From Ficedula albicollis (lineage: Eukaryota > Chordata > Aves > Passeriformes > Muscicapidae), in NCBI RefSeq assembly GCF_000247815.1, contig NC_021683.1:8316148-8380147 (forward strand): a stretch of DNA of 64,000 nt, read 5' to 3'. Positions 18,783 through 34,600 of the stretch are shown piece after piece (the first letter of the stretch is position 1; each line of letters starts with the position of its first letter). The translations under genes were made by a program, and so were the position numbers. The notes under the pieces are model-generated. The model was not told the DNA's origin, did no database searches, and was given only the letters and a program-made list of their open reading frames with translations.

Positions 18783-21700
18783 CTCAGATCATTAAATATG
18801 AACAATATATTAACGCTTTTTTAGTACCAGTTTTACTCAAGCCTTGCAGTACTCATTCAAGTACTAACAAAACATGAGAACTTAGGAAAGGACATAGCAA
18901 GGTTAAGACAACACAATATTTCTGGAAAAATCATATAATGGAAGGAAGAGTTATATCTTCCATAAGTTCCCCTGACTCCAGATGGCACTTGGAGCCAGCC
19001 CTTCCCATGGATGCACATTTAGATGGATTCACTGGTTACCTTCCTCCCAAAGATGCTTGTGTGAATGGAATCTACAGGGCTGCTCCCATTCTGGACAGCA
19101 AGACTCAGAGAACTGGTAACAATCCTGTGACTGATACACACGAGCTGCAGAGAGCAGACCTGCAGCTGCTGCTTCAGCACAGAATGAGGCCATTTCCCCT
19201 TCTACTCCACAGAGAGGGACACTATTTTTGTGTTTCCCAATCCAAGGTTCATAGTATTACTGTGCAGAATGACAACAAACCACCTTTTTTAGCAAAAAAG
19301 CATTTTAAAGCAGTTTTAATGATGAGAATCAGGATATAGAATTTTACAGTCCCTGGTTTTTACCATCTTAGAGTTTAAGACTATGTTACAGCAGCTTCGA
19401 AGATCTGATTTTTAATTTTCTAATTTGAAAGTGTACTAAACGTAGTAACTCTTCAACAGATTAAGTTGTTCTTTTTTAGGCACTCTACTTTAATCATCAG
19501 ATAAAGGGATTAGAGTCTTACATCACTGCTTAATACCTCGAGATGAAAACACTCTACTAGAAGGATCTTCCCTCAATTCAGTTATCACTATTTTAAAACG
19601 TGATCAAACTGTCCTCTTGACAGGTGTTCAAGTTGGTAAAGGCAAACTATTCTTTACATTGTAAGTTTAAAAATAGCTACACCAAAAATTAAATTGACTA
19701 AGCCTGAACAGCAGTTAAAGATCACTCAGGTTCTGATATAAAACAAGAACAGAATTCATCACAGGGAAGGTTGGAGTAGGCGTTAATGAGCTGCAAGACT
19801 GACAATTACCAAACCAGCCAAGTCTCAAACAGCAAACACAGCGTTACACGAAGTGTTGCTATATCTACCATCATGGTGGAAAACTATTCCCACTCTCTAT
19901 TTTTGGTATGGAAAAGTCAATAGATCTAGACATAAAATAAACCTTTCAGACATAAAATAAACTTTAGCAGGCATAATGACAAAAGTAGCTCATAAAACAC
20001 AATTTTACTGTCAGAACTGCTGGGGAAGAGACATCAGTGTATGAAAAGTTGCCTGAGGAACTAGCAGGCACCTATAAATTAGGGAAAAGGAAAAATAATC
20101 ACAAGGAGGAATATAATGTGGCTGGAACGAGTGGTTGGTAAAGGACAGCATGCTGCTAGGTTTCCAGTTTGGTCTTACCTAGTTCTAACTCTACAGAGAA
20201 CTGAACAGCTCAAGCTAAAATCTCTCATTAGGAGTTTCAATGCAAACTTCAGTACACCTTGGCCCTATACTTTGCCTTCTTCTGGAGGAGTACCATGCCT
20301 TACTCAGCCACAACAAATGGTCAATAAACCCTAAGCAAAAGGGCTGCTCTAAGAAGCTCGAAGAACTCTAAGCAGAAGAGCTACTCCACATCCTAAATAT
20401 CACATACAAAACTCTTTCTTAGGTTGAATGCCTGTTTCTGTGGATAAGGAAGGTGAAGCAGTGTCCCATAAAACCAACAGAGAAGGACCAAGGCCCTCCC
20501 TGGCACACACGTCCAGCATGGGAACAATGGGATCGTGGTATCTCTCTAAGCAGGAAAGATAAGCAATAAGTAATTATAGAGTTTTAACTGCTATTAGATG
20601 CTTTATGAACCATTCATTTAAGCAATTAATTCTAACACACCAGGCAGAATTTCAGTTCCAAGAGCAATAATAGGGGAATTTAGAAGAAATGACGAACAGG
20701 CAGAACCTACAGCAGCTGCAGAGAGTACTCTGGGCTGTGAGATCTCAAAAAGCTGGTCACTTCTTTTCAGAAACTGTGAAATTTTGCATGTCAATTCAGA
20801 ACTAAGTTTGAAATCCTGGAAGAAGCCACACACTACAGTGGAATTCACTACTGACAAAGGAACGCATGCTCAAAGAAGCGACATCTACATTCAACCTACT
20901 ACTACACCATATGCTCAAATCCTAAATTCCCTTACAGTTTCCTGAACTGGCAGCCCCAGACACAACTGAAGGCACAGCTTAAAGAAACTAAAGCAGCAGA
21001 AAGCAAACTTAAAACAAGAACCAGAGAAGGTTTTGAGCTCATATGCAATTACTGATGCTTGCCATTTAACTGGAAAATAAAGTGTCCAAAAATGGTTCTA
21101 GACCATAGACAAAGTGTTCACCACAGCTAATGGGACATCAGTGCAAGGTTGTGTTTGAAGTCCAAAACAGACACTGAAGCAGAAAGACCATGAGGAGTAT
21201 GTAGTATCAGAGGCAGGGAAAACATTTAACAGATCTTTTTCAAGTAAATGAAAAGTCTTGGTTTTTGATTGTGCTCAAAACAGGAAGAAGATGATGTAAA
21301 TGTGCACAAGGCAATTCAGCATTTCCCCACTTCACCATCAGTGATTGAACTGGTTATTTTGACACCTGAAAAAGGGGTGAATTTCCACCTGGACCATCTG
21401 GAGCATCTGTATGAGAAGCCAGATGCAAAGAGCAGTGCTGAAGAAAAGCAATTTATAATCCCACAACCATGCTCCCTTCACTTCCTTATTCAACCCCTTC
21501 AGCTGAGGTACTACTGAGAGACAAACAAGTGCAATAGATTTGAGGAGGAAAACAGAAGACAAATTCTTGAGTCCAGCAGAAGATGCTGAGACATTTTCTC
21601 ACCACCAGTTGAAAAGCTAGTGTATCTCGCGCCACAGGTAAGACAAATACTGTGTCTTTTCCTACAATGTCAAAACAACCACAGGCAGCTAAAACTACAA

Positions 21701-22691
21701 GATAATATCCCCTCCTGCTGCTCAAGCTCCCCAAACCAACACAAGTTCTCCATGAACCTTGCCAGATGAGTTTGACCAAGTCACATAAACAAAGTGAAAG
21801 ACAATCTCCAAAGAGACTGTATATTGTGCAGCTTAAACAGAAGCAGCATTTCAACACTGCTATTTAACATTAAACTCTAACAACTATTCTTGTTAGAAAT
21901 CAGTATTCTTGCTAATAAAAAAGAAAAAACAACATTCCTTTTATAGAAGTGAAATGCACATGTTGATCTTTGACTATATTTATAGAAGGCCATTTAGTTT
22001 CAGTGACCCCACAAAAAAAATCCAATCCCACCAACAATGCACTTACCAATGCTACTGTCATCTCAACACTCTGATGTTAAATCTACTCCCTGCCAGGAAA
22101 GATCAAAATGGTGAACAAAGGAGGGCAGTGACAGGCTGGACAACACCAAAACCTGTCCCTAGGCTGTGCTCACACAATGCTTTGTCTCATGCCAGTGAGG
22201 TAGCTGATCGTTCTATTGCTGTGTGCATGGACACACCAACCTCTCTACAACATGGTATGTGGAGAGCAGGGTGAGGTCAGCCATCATCTGAACCACAGGC
22301 AGCAAAGACCTGCTGCTCCATGCCTTATGCTGGAGAGGAGAGGGGAAGGGTGCAGTCGTCAGGGGTTCACCTCAATCCTTCCCATCACTAGAAGGCCGAG
22401 GCCTTTGGCAGGGTTTACTCCTACACAGGCATCCCTGCACGTTCAGCACTGTGCTTCATCCACTGGGGCACAGGGGAGCCTGGCAAGGGTTGAAGGAAGG
22501 AGACAGAAAGGGTTGGGAAAGCTTGAAAATTAGAGGTTTAAAATATACAAAATATAACACACTGGAAAAAGTTTAAAAGTTGCAAGACAAGAAAGGAAAA
22601 GAAAGAAATATATGAGGTGAGGAGAAAGGGCTGGAAGATGGTGGGAGAAGACTCCAGCTTGGGACAAGGGGCAGGTCTAGTCTACTCAACA

Positions 22692-25600
22692 CTACTCCCT
22701 CTGGTAGCCACTGAGTTCCACCTCGTCCTTGCGGCGCCGCTGCGTGAAGAGGGAGCTGAAGGGATAGAGCTTGGCTTTGGCCTGGAAGCGCTGCCCGGCG
22801 ATGTCGATCTCGTACTCTCCCTGGTTGATGAAGTCAGTCGTCACCACCAGCTTTTCCCCCGTCTGCTCATCGAAGTGGTGCACGAAGCCGAGGCAGACGT
22901 GGCGCTCCAGGGTGTAGCTGTAGGCGCTGCTGGTGGTCTTGCCCACGTAGCGGCCGTTGCGGAAGATGGGCTCCCCCCACCAGGGCCAGAGGTCCATATC
23001 CGTGTCGTGGTCCTCAAGAATGAACATGGTAAAGCGCTTGTACACCCCGTTCTGCTTCTGTTCCAACAGCACTTCCTGGCCAAGGAACTCCATTCCCTGT
23101 GGGGAAAAGGGAGCATCAGCTGATGTGAGGGACATGAACTGTGCTAGCTGCTGAGGTGCAGCAGACCAGGCTGCCAACAAGGGCAATTCACACTAGGAAC
23201 GTATGCCCTATCAAAATGGGCAGCCTCCATATACAAGAAGCTGAGCTCAGACAGCTTTTCTGTCATGTTTGTTGCTCCAGATGACAAAAGACATTGAAAT
23301 TTTTGTGAAGCTGGTCTTTAGAAAAATCATTCTAATTTTCACTCCAGTGAAAACCACGTCTCCATTCCAATTTTTGCCATTTTTCTTGTTCCAGAAACAC
23401 TTCTGTCTACCCTTCTTTATAAATCAGAGGGAAACTGTAACTAATATGAAATTTGTATCCTTAGGCACTACATTTTTTTCTTGAATTGATACAGGCACTT
23501 GTTTTGGCTCAAGAAACATGGAAGAAAGAAAACAAGACAGTGATAGCACCAGCACCTGCTCTCACAAAAGCATGATAAAACTCCACACTGTTCTATGAAC
23601 TCCCTGTTTTATTAAGAATAGAGAACACCTGTTATTGGTGCCTAGCCTGATATTTAACATCATTAAATGCCACCAGGTGCAGGCTGGCTTTTGCTTCATC
23701 AGATTGAGAAAGCAGCTTAGAGAAGAAGCAAGAATTCTGACATTCTGTAAGGTACAGAGAACCTCTGCACTGCAGAGAACACTGGGCGCTGCACACATAA
23801 GCAGCACCAGGCACAGAGAATGCTGTCTAGCAAGAAGCATATTTTTATTTCTAGCAGCCTTTTGAAGTACAAGAATATATGCTACAGCTATTGCACAGAG
23901 CTCATAAAGACACATCCATCTGCTTGGCCGGCAGCCTTTCAGTCCAGTTCAGCTCTCCCACCAACCCTAGAGCACAAGGTGGTGTACCTTGTCCAGCTTG
24001 ACCTGGAACTCGCGTCCACACTCCATAGGAGTAGTAAAAGCATCCAGATCCTGGCCCCAGAACGCAAAGAACTTCTCAATGCGCAGGCTGCGGAGCGCGT
24101 AATAACCGGCATTCCGAATGCCGTACTTCTGGCCCATGTTCATCACCTCGTTGTACACGTGAAGGGCATACTGCAATGGAAGGGCGAAACACAGGCTGGC
24201 ACCAGGAGAGAGCAGCAGCACCTGACACCACCAGGAATGCAACTGTCCCCTGCCACTGAAGCACAAGAGCTCTGCCCCACTGGAATGCAATATTAAGCAG
24301 GGAAACTCCCCTGCTGCCTGCAGGCAGCTTTCCTATGGTGCAAATCAGACATCTCATCACCTGGAGTCAATTTGGAAAATGTTTCCGACTTATGCATGCA
24401 AGCAGCTGCTTTAATTAGCTGAGGCTGCAGTGTACTCTTACCTCTATGGGGATATAAAGCACAAAGCCAGGTTCTCCTGTGTGAGTGATACTCATCACAC
24501 GGATGCCATTAGCATAGCCCACGCTCATCTCCTGCAGAATCAGAGGGGGTGAAATCATCCAAACTGCAACATAGCACAGAGATCCAGAAGGAGCACAGTG
24601 CATGACACATACACACTGGCCAGCCTTCTCTCCCCTTGGCCACCCGCACATACTTGCAGTAAGTTCAAATTTCCAAATTCAAATAGTGATGTCACATTAT
24701 CCCAACCTGTTAGTTTGGACTCTTGGCAACAAGCCCTCGAACTAGGTGAGGACATAGGCTGTCATCTGGATACAAGAAAGAAGTTGAATAGCAACTGTCT
24801 GCTCAGTGTTTTAACAGGCTGTCAGGACAATGTCAGAGTCTCCAATCCCAGCTGTCCCGCTGACAGCTTCATAATTGATTATATGAAACATGTCAAGATA
24901 TCAAATAGTGACAAGTCTATAGTGGGAGGAATACTGAAAATAAATGCATATTCACCTATCTGTTTAGCAAGCACAACCCAAAAACAAGTGAGCCTATTGA
25001 GTAACCAGCCTAGCTCAGTAGCTGCAGTAAACCTTCCTGTAAATTTTAATTCTCCTCCAATTATCCAAAACATTTTTCCTCTCCTTTTATGCATGCTTTG
25101 AAAAACCTAGCAGGGTGAGGATAGAAGCACAGCCACTCACCTTGCAAAAAAGAGAGGGGAAGTGTTCTGCAGTCATTGGGGCATAGGACAACTCTGACAA
25201 GACATCCACAGCACGGGGGCCAATCAGATTGAGAGCTAAAGAGGGGAACAAAACAGCTTAGGATGACACTGGAGAAGTCTTGCCTGGTGTATAATGTGCT
25301 GCTCCAATTTCTGAAGTACTGTTGAACTAATAGGTGTATTTACATGTAAGAACAGAGGACAGAGTTATTAAACTCTCTCCTGACAGTCCACAGTAAATGA
25401 ATGCTGTCTTCTAGCTCACGGCTGGCCAGAAAAAAAGTCTCTCAACTGCTGTTTTTATCCAAATGTTTGGAAAGGAAGCTAAATCACAACTCCAGGCACT
25501 TAAAACAATTAACTGGCATGCAGCACGAGACACCATTTGTGATTTTGATCTGTCTGAGGAGGTCTGCTTTTAGTGATTTCTTACCTGTGTACTTCCAGGT

Positions 25601-28600
25601 CACATCCTCTAAGACCAGGTTGCTGTCGTCGGGCAGGTGGTTCTTCAGCCAGGTCCAGCAATGAACTTGTTGGTCAGTGGGGGAAATCATGAAAAAGCTG
25701 GGACAGACAAATCAAACCCAAGAAACAAAGAAAGAACAACCACAAAGTGAATCAGCTCATTCTTCATTCATCAACTACTTGAGCCATTCAGCAATTTCCA
25801 AGATAAAAGGAGACCAAAACAAGCTGGTTTGTGAAAACCACAGCTAAAGTCTCTGGATCAATGCCATCACATCTGTTATGAAATCCCTCACTTCAAGCAT
25901 TATCAGTAGTCTGGTGACAAGAAGTGACTAGATGTGGAACACAGGGAGCTCTGCAGAAAGTTGATAGAGTATCTCAAAGGTCACAACTGGTTTGCAGAAG
26001 GGACTTGCAGCTCTTCACCAGCAGTGATTCACTGTACTCTTGACAGTCAGAGTAGAGATGGTTCACACAGCAATTTCTTGTTTTAGCAAAGGTCTTTTCA
26101 CATACAATGGTGGTTATTATTAACAGTTTCCAAAAACAGAACTCCACTTGATATGGGAAAATGAGCTGCTTGTGTATGTGTCTGATACAAACTGTGAGTT
26201 AAAGTACATCAACATCTGTAGAAATGACTAAGCAAGGAGGGAAGCTACTGGTTTCACACAGAGGACAATACTTTCAAGCAATACATGAATGCAGACAGAA
26301 GTGGAAGAGAAAGAAAAGCTGTTTCTAATTGAAAGGGAAGCAACAAAATGCTTTCACGCCAATACAATGAAAACACACACAGAAAACCATCCCCAAAAAC
26401 AAATCCAATGCTCAGCTGGGACAAGGTCATGAAGTTCTTAAAAATGAGAAATCTTTTTATCAGATGCCAAAGAGAGGCAAACTGGTTAGTCTAAGGGTAA
26501 AATCCTGCAATCATGTCAGTTTGCATGAGAGCACAAAAAGAATGATAAAAAGACTGCAGAACTGAGAATTAGAGTACATATGCTGCAATGAAAATTGAAA
26601 TAATAAAAAAGTAGTATTTGCAATGCACAATTCCAGTAAGAATATTGGTCAGGAGTTTGTTTGTACTTTAAATGGTTACCTAAATGAATAAACTTCAGTG
26701 ACTGCTAAAAACAATTTGTATCTCAATTAAGAAATTAAACATCTGAAGGTCTAACATTTTGAGGAAATCTATCATCCGTAATTCCAGAAAAAGGCTTATT
26801 TCCCCCAATATTTGTAAGTTCAGAAGCTCCCTTTCACTTGAGTTACTCAATTAGGAATACTAGTGGAGAGCTGAGACTTTTTAGCTTCGGGTAATGATGA
26901 AAGTTTATGATCTTCATGAAGCAGTCCTTAAAGGCTCAAACACCCAAAGAGTGATGGCTAAAGATGCTGTCTGCACACCCACCTGCGCTTACTGAGCCGG
27001 GCTATGCTGCAGTCATTCTCATACCCTCCGTTCTCATTAAGCATTCCTGTATGCACAACATGCCCAACTGGCACATCCAGGTCATTTGAGAAGAGATACT
27101 GCAGACTCTCCAGGGCCTGGTCTCCGGTGGACTACATGAATCAAAAGGAAGACAAAGTCAGACAAGCTGCCTGAGCAAAACAAATCCACTGGGGCAGGTT
27201 AAGATCGCATCAACATCCTGGCCCAAATTATTTCAATTTGTCATGATCGTGATACTGATGTCTCGAGTGTAACAGGATAAGACAGTGGCACAGTGCCAGA
27301 GGTCAAATTCTATGAATAGACTATGATAGACCATGATACTTCTATAAACTGGGCCCTTGACAGACAAAACCCAATCTGTGCTAAATACTGTGGTACAACC
27401 TGAATTTAGCCATACAGTGTGACTTCCTCTGTCTATCCTCAAGAGGACAGAGTTTTTCGCAAAAGCAGGCAATTATAATCTAAAGGTCACCTTTACCAGG
27501 TGGTCCCTTCCTAGGTACTTACACTTATTTCAAACTTGGTAAAAGATGACATGTCAATAACACAAACTGCTTCTTTACAGCACTTGACTTCAGAACCAAC
27601 AATATCAAACCAGTCTGGTTTGTAAAAGGTTTTGCTGTGATCCAAATCCAGCAGATCTAATACAAAGAAAAATCAAAGGAAAAATTAACAAACTGGATGA
27701 ATTAAGACCTTACATAGACCAATTGGGAAGCACTAGGCATAGGAAAATACGATCTCACCATTCCCAGGTGGGACAAAGTACTTGACTCTCTCAAATCCAT
27801 GCTTCTCCATCCACCTGGCTCCCTGTGCATCCAGGCGGTCGTACAGAGGTGAAGTGCGCAGCTGCCTGCCAGTCTGGAAGTCCCAGCGGGGAACTTTCAG
27901 ATCATACATGAGGGCTGCAATGGTCACAAAGATCCTTTATTAGGCAAAGTGTTTATCTAAACTTTTCTTCCAGATTATCAGTACTTACTAATATCTGAAT
28001 CATTAACAAAACTCCCTCAAAACAGCTCAATTTTCCTGTCTTTGAAAATCCACAGATCTGTTTTGATCCATTTACAGCTCTTCAAAATCAGAGTAACAAT
28101 ATTTGCAAAGAACACTTATATTTATAGGTACTTATGGTCTCATGACAATTCTGCAAGATAACAAAAACTCAATTTTTCATGAAGCCATGCTGACTAGCAT
28201 TAATTATGTAGGATTTTTCCCTGGCAGTGTACTATATCAGATATTTTGACAATGCTAATGCAGGGGTAGGCAGCCCATAGCTACAGTGACCATCTAACCT
28301 GCCTTCTTAAAAACTGGCAATTCAGCCTTTTGTAGTCATTGAAGCTTTTCCAAATGGCTTCTCTATCTGTTCAGCTAGCATAGAGTATTTTTATTTAGTA
28401 AACAAGTTACCCTAATAAACACTGAGCATTCTCCTTAGTTATCAGTGGAAAGTAATAAGAATGCTTTAACACTACTTTATAAATGTTAAGATTCTACCTA
28501 GGTCAGAAACTGCTTAAAACTGAAGATAGGCCAAATATCTCTTACTGAACACTTCCATCATTTCTGCCTCATAGCTAATAATTTAATGAATTTATTTGCA

Positions 28601-31600
28601 ATATCTCAAATTGGTACCTCTGAAAGAGAGCGTATAGGGAAGAGTAGATTAGAACGGGAACATAACACTTCAAAGATGGAATACATTCCTCACTCTGTAA
28701 AAACTAGAGGGATTCTGTAGCTATCAGAACTGAAGTTTGTACTGGAAAGCAACTGCAGAATAATGCCCAGAGTATAAAGTGATTTTTTCTGGGAAGAAGG
28801 TCAAAGCAGCATAAGGTTTTTATTCCCCAGACGTAGCAGGGCTAAGAGTTTACCCAACTTCTCTGCTTTCACCCAAACATATGTTTTTAGTTTAAACTTG
28901 GTATTCAAGTAATTGTTCCTGTTATGCAACTTGTGGAGCGCTTCATACTTCTATTTCAAACTTGAAAAAAAGTCATCCACAATATTCAGACAATATGACA
29001 GATATTCAAACAACATGGGGAAACAAAGCATGGCATTAGACAAGAAAAATGGCATCTCTAATCTATTCTGCAAGCTATTTATTGAAAACTTTGACAGAAG
29101 AAAGCAGTATGTCTATGAAGACTTCCTGAATTTATGCAAGATAACTGGGTCAGCAAGCCATTAGTTGGAAGTGGAGATATTTCCAAACTGTAATGATGTG
29201 CAAAGACTAACAATTTTTGAGACAGTGTAACATTCCCATTAAGACCTTGGCATTCCTTTTTTAGGTCGGCATCCTACAGAGATACATACAAATTTCCCTA
29301 TATCAGAGCAAAGCACAGAAATTGCAGAGAGCAAGGTACCAACAGCATTTTTTTCAGAAAAGTTAATAAGAATGCTGACATACAAAAAAAAAAACCCCTC
29401 ATCCTTTCCTGTCTCATGGGGAGAGGCTGTATTGCCAGGCGGAGGAGGTCAGGAAGAAGGAAAATGTATCTCAGAGTGATGGCAGAGGAGAGACAGTGTA
29501 GCAAAGGGGAAAACCTTGGACAGCCTGCCCAGGGCTGAAGGCAGAGACCTCACTTACGCATGACTTCCATCACACGGTGACGGAGGAAAGTGCGACTGCT
29601 CTGAAGGGTTCCAAAACGCTTCAGATCCAAGGGCCAGACATTTTCCGACGGATACCCATTTACTATCCACTCTGCCAGGTACCTGATGGAAGAAATAGAG
29701 ACAGACTGAGAAATCAGCCAACATCTTAAGGGAAAGAGTGCAGTCAGAAGGAAAGCAGTTGGGACATGAGAATTTCTTACAATAGGGAGAGAGAAGACAT
29801 GCAACATAGTATTCTAAACACTAGCAGAATCTGGAAAGCTTCCCTTTATAAAATCCATCCAGCAGATTTCCAAATTACTAATTGCCCACTAGGATGAAGC
29901 ATACAGAGGAGCAGGAAGTTCAGGACATGGCTAAATGAAGCCAGAGCCTGGACAGGTAACCTGACTGACAGTGTCAAATCCTTGGGTTCTGATACAAAAG
30001 GAGGTGCAAATACATTTCAGTTGGAGTTTGATGCTTCTGCTTTCTCATTTCTCATTGCCTCAGGCACAAACCACCAGTGACAGCATTCATTTAGCACGAG
30101 ATGCCAGCCAAGTTACGTTTAGCCATGCTTCCAGGAGTGAAAGAGGAAGGCATTCTCTAGAGCTAACAGACACAGGCAACTCAGAATTTAGCAGAGCAGA
30201 AGATTCTGTCCACAACCAGTAGAAAACAATACAAAGGGGTTTGGAACTGATCGTGAAAAGCTACATTAGCAAGCTAAGCTGTTTATTTTGGGGCTGTAGC
30301 AACAAATGGATGAATAGTGCTTTTACCTTCAGAAATTATTTTGATTTTTAAGAGAACCTCACTGCAAAGATTCTCTGTATTTCATGTGACAACAACAAAA
30401 TAATCATGTGTTGTTTCTCTGGTGAGTTAAATTATTAGACAATGGACATAAACTAGTGAAGTCAAATGCAGATTCTAACAACAGCATGAAAAACAAGCAG
30501 TTTGTTAAGAAGGCTGTGTGGTAGAAGGGATGCTCAGTCACCAAAACTAAATGGCAATCAGAGGGAGAAATGATCGTTCAGCGACTTTGCTGCTGAGATC
30601 ACATGTAAATGCCTGTCTAAGAATCTGCATTAACACAGGAAGTGGATTTTAGTGGGAAATTATTACACTCCTAACTTACTGTAGGGGACAGTCTTAAACT
30701 ACTGTCAGCACTGGCATCACATATATGGTGTTTCACCAGCAGCAGATACATGCTGCTTTTAGAGGAATTACCTGCTGTGTCAACCTGAATGATCTAAAGA
30801 CTTCAGTCAAATGATAAAGGGGATCATGAAGCACAGGAGATGAGGGAATATATGCTTTTCCAAGCTTTTATCTCTTCATGGTAGTTTAAAAAAAAAATCA
30901 TATCAGTAATAGAATCATAGAATCACAGAAGTCTAGAGTTGGAACAGACGCACAAGGATCACTGAGTCCAACTCCTGGCGCTGGACAGGACAATCCCAGG
31001 AATCACACCAGGTGCCTGAGATCATTGTCCTAACGCTTCTTAAATTCTGGCAGGCTTGATGCTGTGACCACCTCCTTGAGGAGCTTGTTTCAGCATCCAA
31101 CCACTCTCTGGGTGAAGAACCTTTTCCTAATATCCAACCCAAACCTCCTCTGACATAGCTTTAACGAAGCTTACTTGATCCCCAGCTGCTCACTGAGATT
31201 TGATGTCAGAGGAGAGGTGTGCAGGGCAGGAAGAGAATCCAACATAGGTTTGAAACACACACTGAAGAACATAGTCAGAAAATGGCAACTGCTCCTCTCC
31301 TTCACTCAAGTGAGAAATGAAGGAAGTGACAAATACCAACCAGAACATTCTACATAGAAGGATCATCTGAGCAGTCTCTTGGCTAAAGTGTTACACACAC
31401 AACAGTGATAATCACTTACTTGCCTGCTCCCCCACCATACGAGATGCCAGCTGAGTTCATGCCAGCCAGAACAAAGTAGCCCCGTGCGGTGGGCGACTCT
31501 CCCATGATGCACCGCATGTCTGGGGTGAAGGACTCTGGGCAATTCACCAGCTGCATGATCTGCAGAGACTCCAAGCCTGGCATCCTGCGCAGGAGGGCAC

Positions 31601-34600
31601 TCAGAAGTGGCCCTAGGACCCAAGAAAATAAAGAGACAAAAAGTCACAGCCTTCAGTCTCAACACATTTCAGCTGCTTCAGGTGGAAGCTGCTTCCATGT
31701 TTTGATACAGTCACAGGAGAAATGGTTTACTTGCTGGAATCACACTACTCAAAATGGATCACACAGCATACAATAAAAGCAGGTGTATTGATTCAGACCA
31801 AGAGCCCAGTAATGTTCTCAACAGTGCAAGAGCACTGTTCAGTTTTGTTAGGGAAAGCAGTAGAACCAATAGATATATAATGAGGAGTACAAACAGGCAA
31901 ATGTATATGATGCTTGTCCCATGCATTCTGCAAGCCTCCACCTACCATCAGCTCAGAGGATTTCCTAAAAAATTGGTATATTTTTCTCTATTTAGAAACC
32001 CCTATATTGGTCTTTCTTTTAATACTCAATCAGTCTTTCCCAGCCTCATGAGAAAATCCAACAGATACAGACAAGGAGTCCCATGTGTTAAAATTTGTTG
32101 TGTGAGGAATCACCATCCTTTGTTTTAAAGCTCACACTCAATTTCTTTTTATGCCTCCCAGCATTAGAAGAGACAGTGGTCAGGAGTTCTCCTTCTAGCC
32201 TATCTAATTCCAGATTCTACAGACTTCTGTTTGTTTCCCTTCTCTCCTTTCCCCAGCTCACTCAGTCACTCCATTCTTGGAAGCTATTCCAAGCTTTGAT
32301 CAATCTCTTGCTCTCTTCCACCAGGCCTTCTCCAGTCCTATGATATCCTCTGGAAACAGGGACCCTCAAACAAGAACTAGCATCTGGCAAACCAAAGATT
32401 TATTGTTGCATAATGAACTGTGTTTTCTGCTCCTTTCACAGTAATTCCTAACTTGTCTTCTGCTTTGACTGCTGCTGCGTTGATGTCTTCACAGAACTAA
32501 CACAACAACCCCAAGGTCTGCTCAGAGCCCATGAAGTCATATGTTGGAAACAAGACCATGCCCACACATTTGCGTCACTTCACATTTATCCTCATTGAAT
32601 TTCCTCACTGTTTCATTGCCCAGTCACGCTGGGAAAGTCCTTCGGAAACTCTTCACAGGTTGACATTTGAGAACATTAATAACTGGGTAAGATATCTACT
32701 TGGCTTTTCTTGCCCAAAAGTTAACTCTGCTGAGTACTCCAGATAAAAGCCCTCAAGATTCAGCCCTAGGAATACTCCTGAGATTTATGCACAAGCAGAT
32801 TTCACATTACCAAAGAAGTTACAAAAAGAAAGTCTTTCTGACCTGTTCTTTCTCTTCCTTCTCTCAAGCATTAGAATTCCAGAGTAAAAGCCTGGTGTTG
32901 CAGGCTATTTTTTTATTGCTAAAAAGGGAGATCAGTGCTAGATTTGCTCTCATACCCAGTCCAATTTAAGCAACTCCACAGACTATTTTAAAAATCAAAA
33001 GGTGTTCCAATGCCAAAGATCAAAGCAGTAATACAAGAGCTCAAATCCCAAGAACTGTGGCCCTAGAAAAGGATCAAATACTGCCTGAGTAAGCTCTGAC
33101 TCTGCTCAACAGTTCAGCACATTTGAATGGATAAAAGGGCAAAGCTGGAACTTAGCACGCAGCTGCTTCAGAATCTGGGAGTGCCAGCAAGCAGTGCCTT
33201 TTCATTTTATCCAAATGAAAACCAAAAATGAAGTGGGTGCAGAGCTTGAGCAACTCATTACTGAAGCTAGTATCTTCAAGCAAGTATGTAGGCATCTAGG
33301 GATCTAAAACCTTTAGCATATACCAGCGCTAAACAGCGGCCCATCCTGGCTCAACCCCTTGGAGTTTAAACTTTTACAGTATCAGTACGGTGTCTCTCAG
33401 AAATCAAAGTAAAATAATTCAACTTAACCTGAAGCACAGCTGGAAGAACATACTACGACTGCAGAAAGAAATCAGTGAAATTCCATCCATGCCTAGGGTC
33501 ACGGAGGCATGTGCATTGGCAAGGGATGCAGAGAGCTCTGACACAAGGGAAAGCTGCATTCCTGGATATAAGGTAAATTTGAAGACGAGAGGGAACATAC
33601 CAACTTAACAAGTATCAAAGAAGCAGGAGTGGCTGGGGAAGAAAGGGACTCACAAACCATATTATGCTCTTTCTTACAGAAAGAGCCCTCCATGTAAGAA
33701 CACACGCAGAATTTAAAACAGAATCAAATAAAATGGGAAGAGAAAGACAGAACAGTTGGAATATTATAAACCACCACTGCCAATGGTGGGACGAAGCCTG
33801 GGAAGCCACAATACCAACTTCTGCTCACAAAGCAACCGTCACTGATAGAAACGCACTTGTCAGTCCCTGCTGAAGAGAGCTGCAGAAACAAAATACCACA
33901 GCTATGTGGCAGGTCAACAGTGTTGATCTACTGCGCCACAAGAGGAGCAGCATGTGGCACTGACAGTCAAAAACCAACTGAAATGGAAGAGCAGTGCTGG
34001 GAAGCTGATGTAGTACCTTGCTGCTATAGAGGAAGTTAATACATGCTGAGGATTGGTGGGCATTTTTAAACATTACACAGATATCACAGAATCCTGGAAT
34101 GGTTTAGGTTGGAAATGACTTTAAAGCTCATCTCATTCCAAACCACCTGCCATGGGCTGGGACACCTTCCACTAGACCAGGTTGCTCCAAGTCCCATTCA
34201 ACCTGACCTTGAACACTAAGCAACTTGTGCCAGTGCCTCATCATTCTCACAGGGAAGAATTTCTTCCTAGTATCTTATCTAATTCTGCCCTCTGTGATTT
34301 GGAAGCCATTCCCCCTTGTTCTGGTACTCTTTGTCAGAAGTCCCTCTCCAGCTCTCCTGTAGGCTCCCTTCAGGTACTGCAGGCCTTGGTAAAGGGCTTT
34401 TCAGCAAATTACAGACAAATTAAGAGATAAGTGAATTTGAGAGAATGTTCATCTTTCCCATAGATCAATGACAGCTGGCATGCCATCAACTCTGCCTTCT
34501 CTTGAAGCCACGTGTTTCACTGCTGTGGGAACCTTTCTTCCCTAACATACCAAAATGATCCCAGTCTTCTTGAAGGTTCTGGATCTCCAGCTGGTTCCGT

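Larger units (their letters stand above)
15801..22691 (-). other. PDPR: Probable long PDPR 3'UTR
   Basis: About 6.9 kb beyond the PDPR stop codon has no recognisable exon on either strand and no CpG island. It ends at a canonical AATAAA on the - strand. An internal signal at 18777-18782 could give a shorter form of about 3.9 kb. The human PDPR mRNA also has a long 3'UTR, as I recall. Two imperfect 20-bp copies of an AGACATAAAATAAAC word lie at about 19,928-19,966. Whether the whole span is transcribed cannot be decided from the sequence. Confidence 0.5.

Noticed and set aside
18938..19339. 133-aa + strand ORF in the PDPR 3'UTR region
   Set aside because: No recognisable similarity, no promoter-like context and low-complexity composition typical of chance ORFs.
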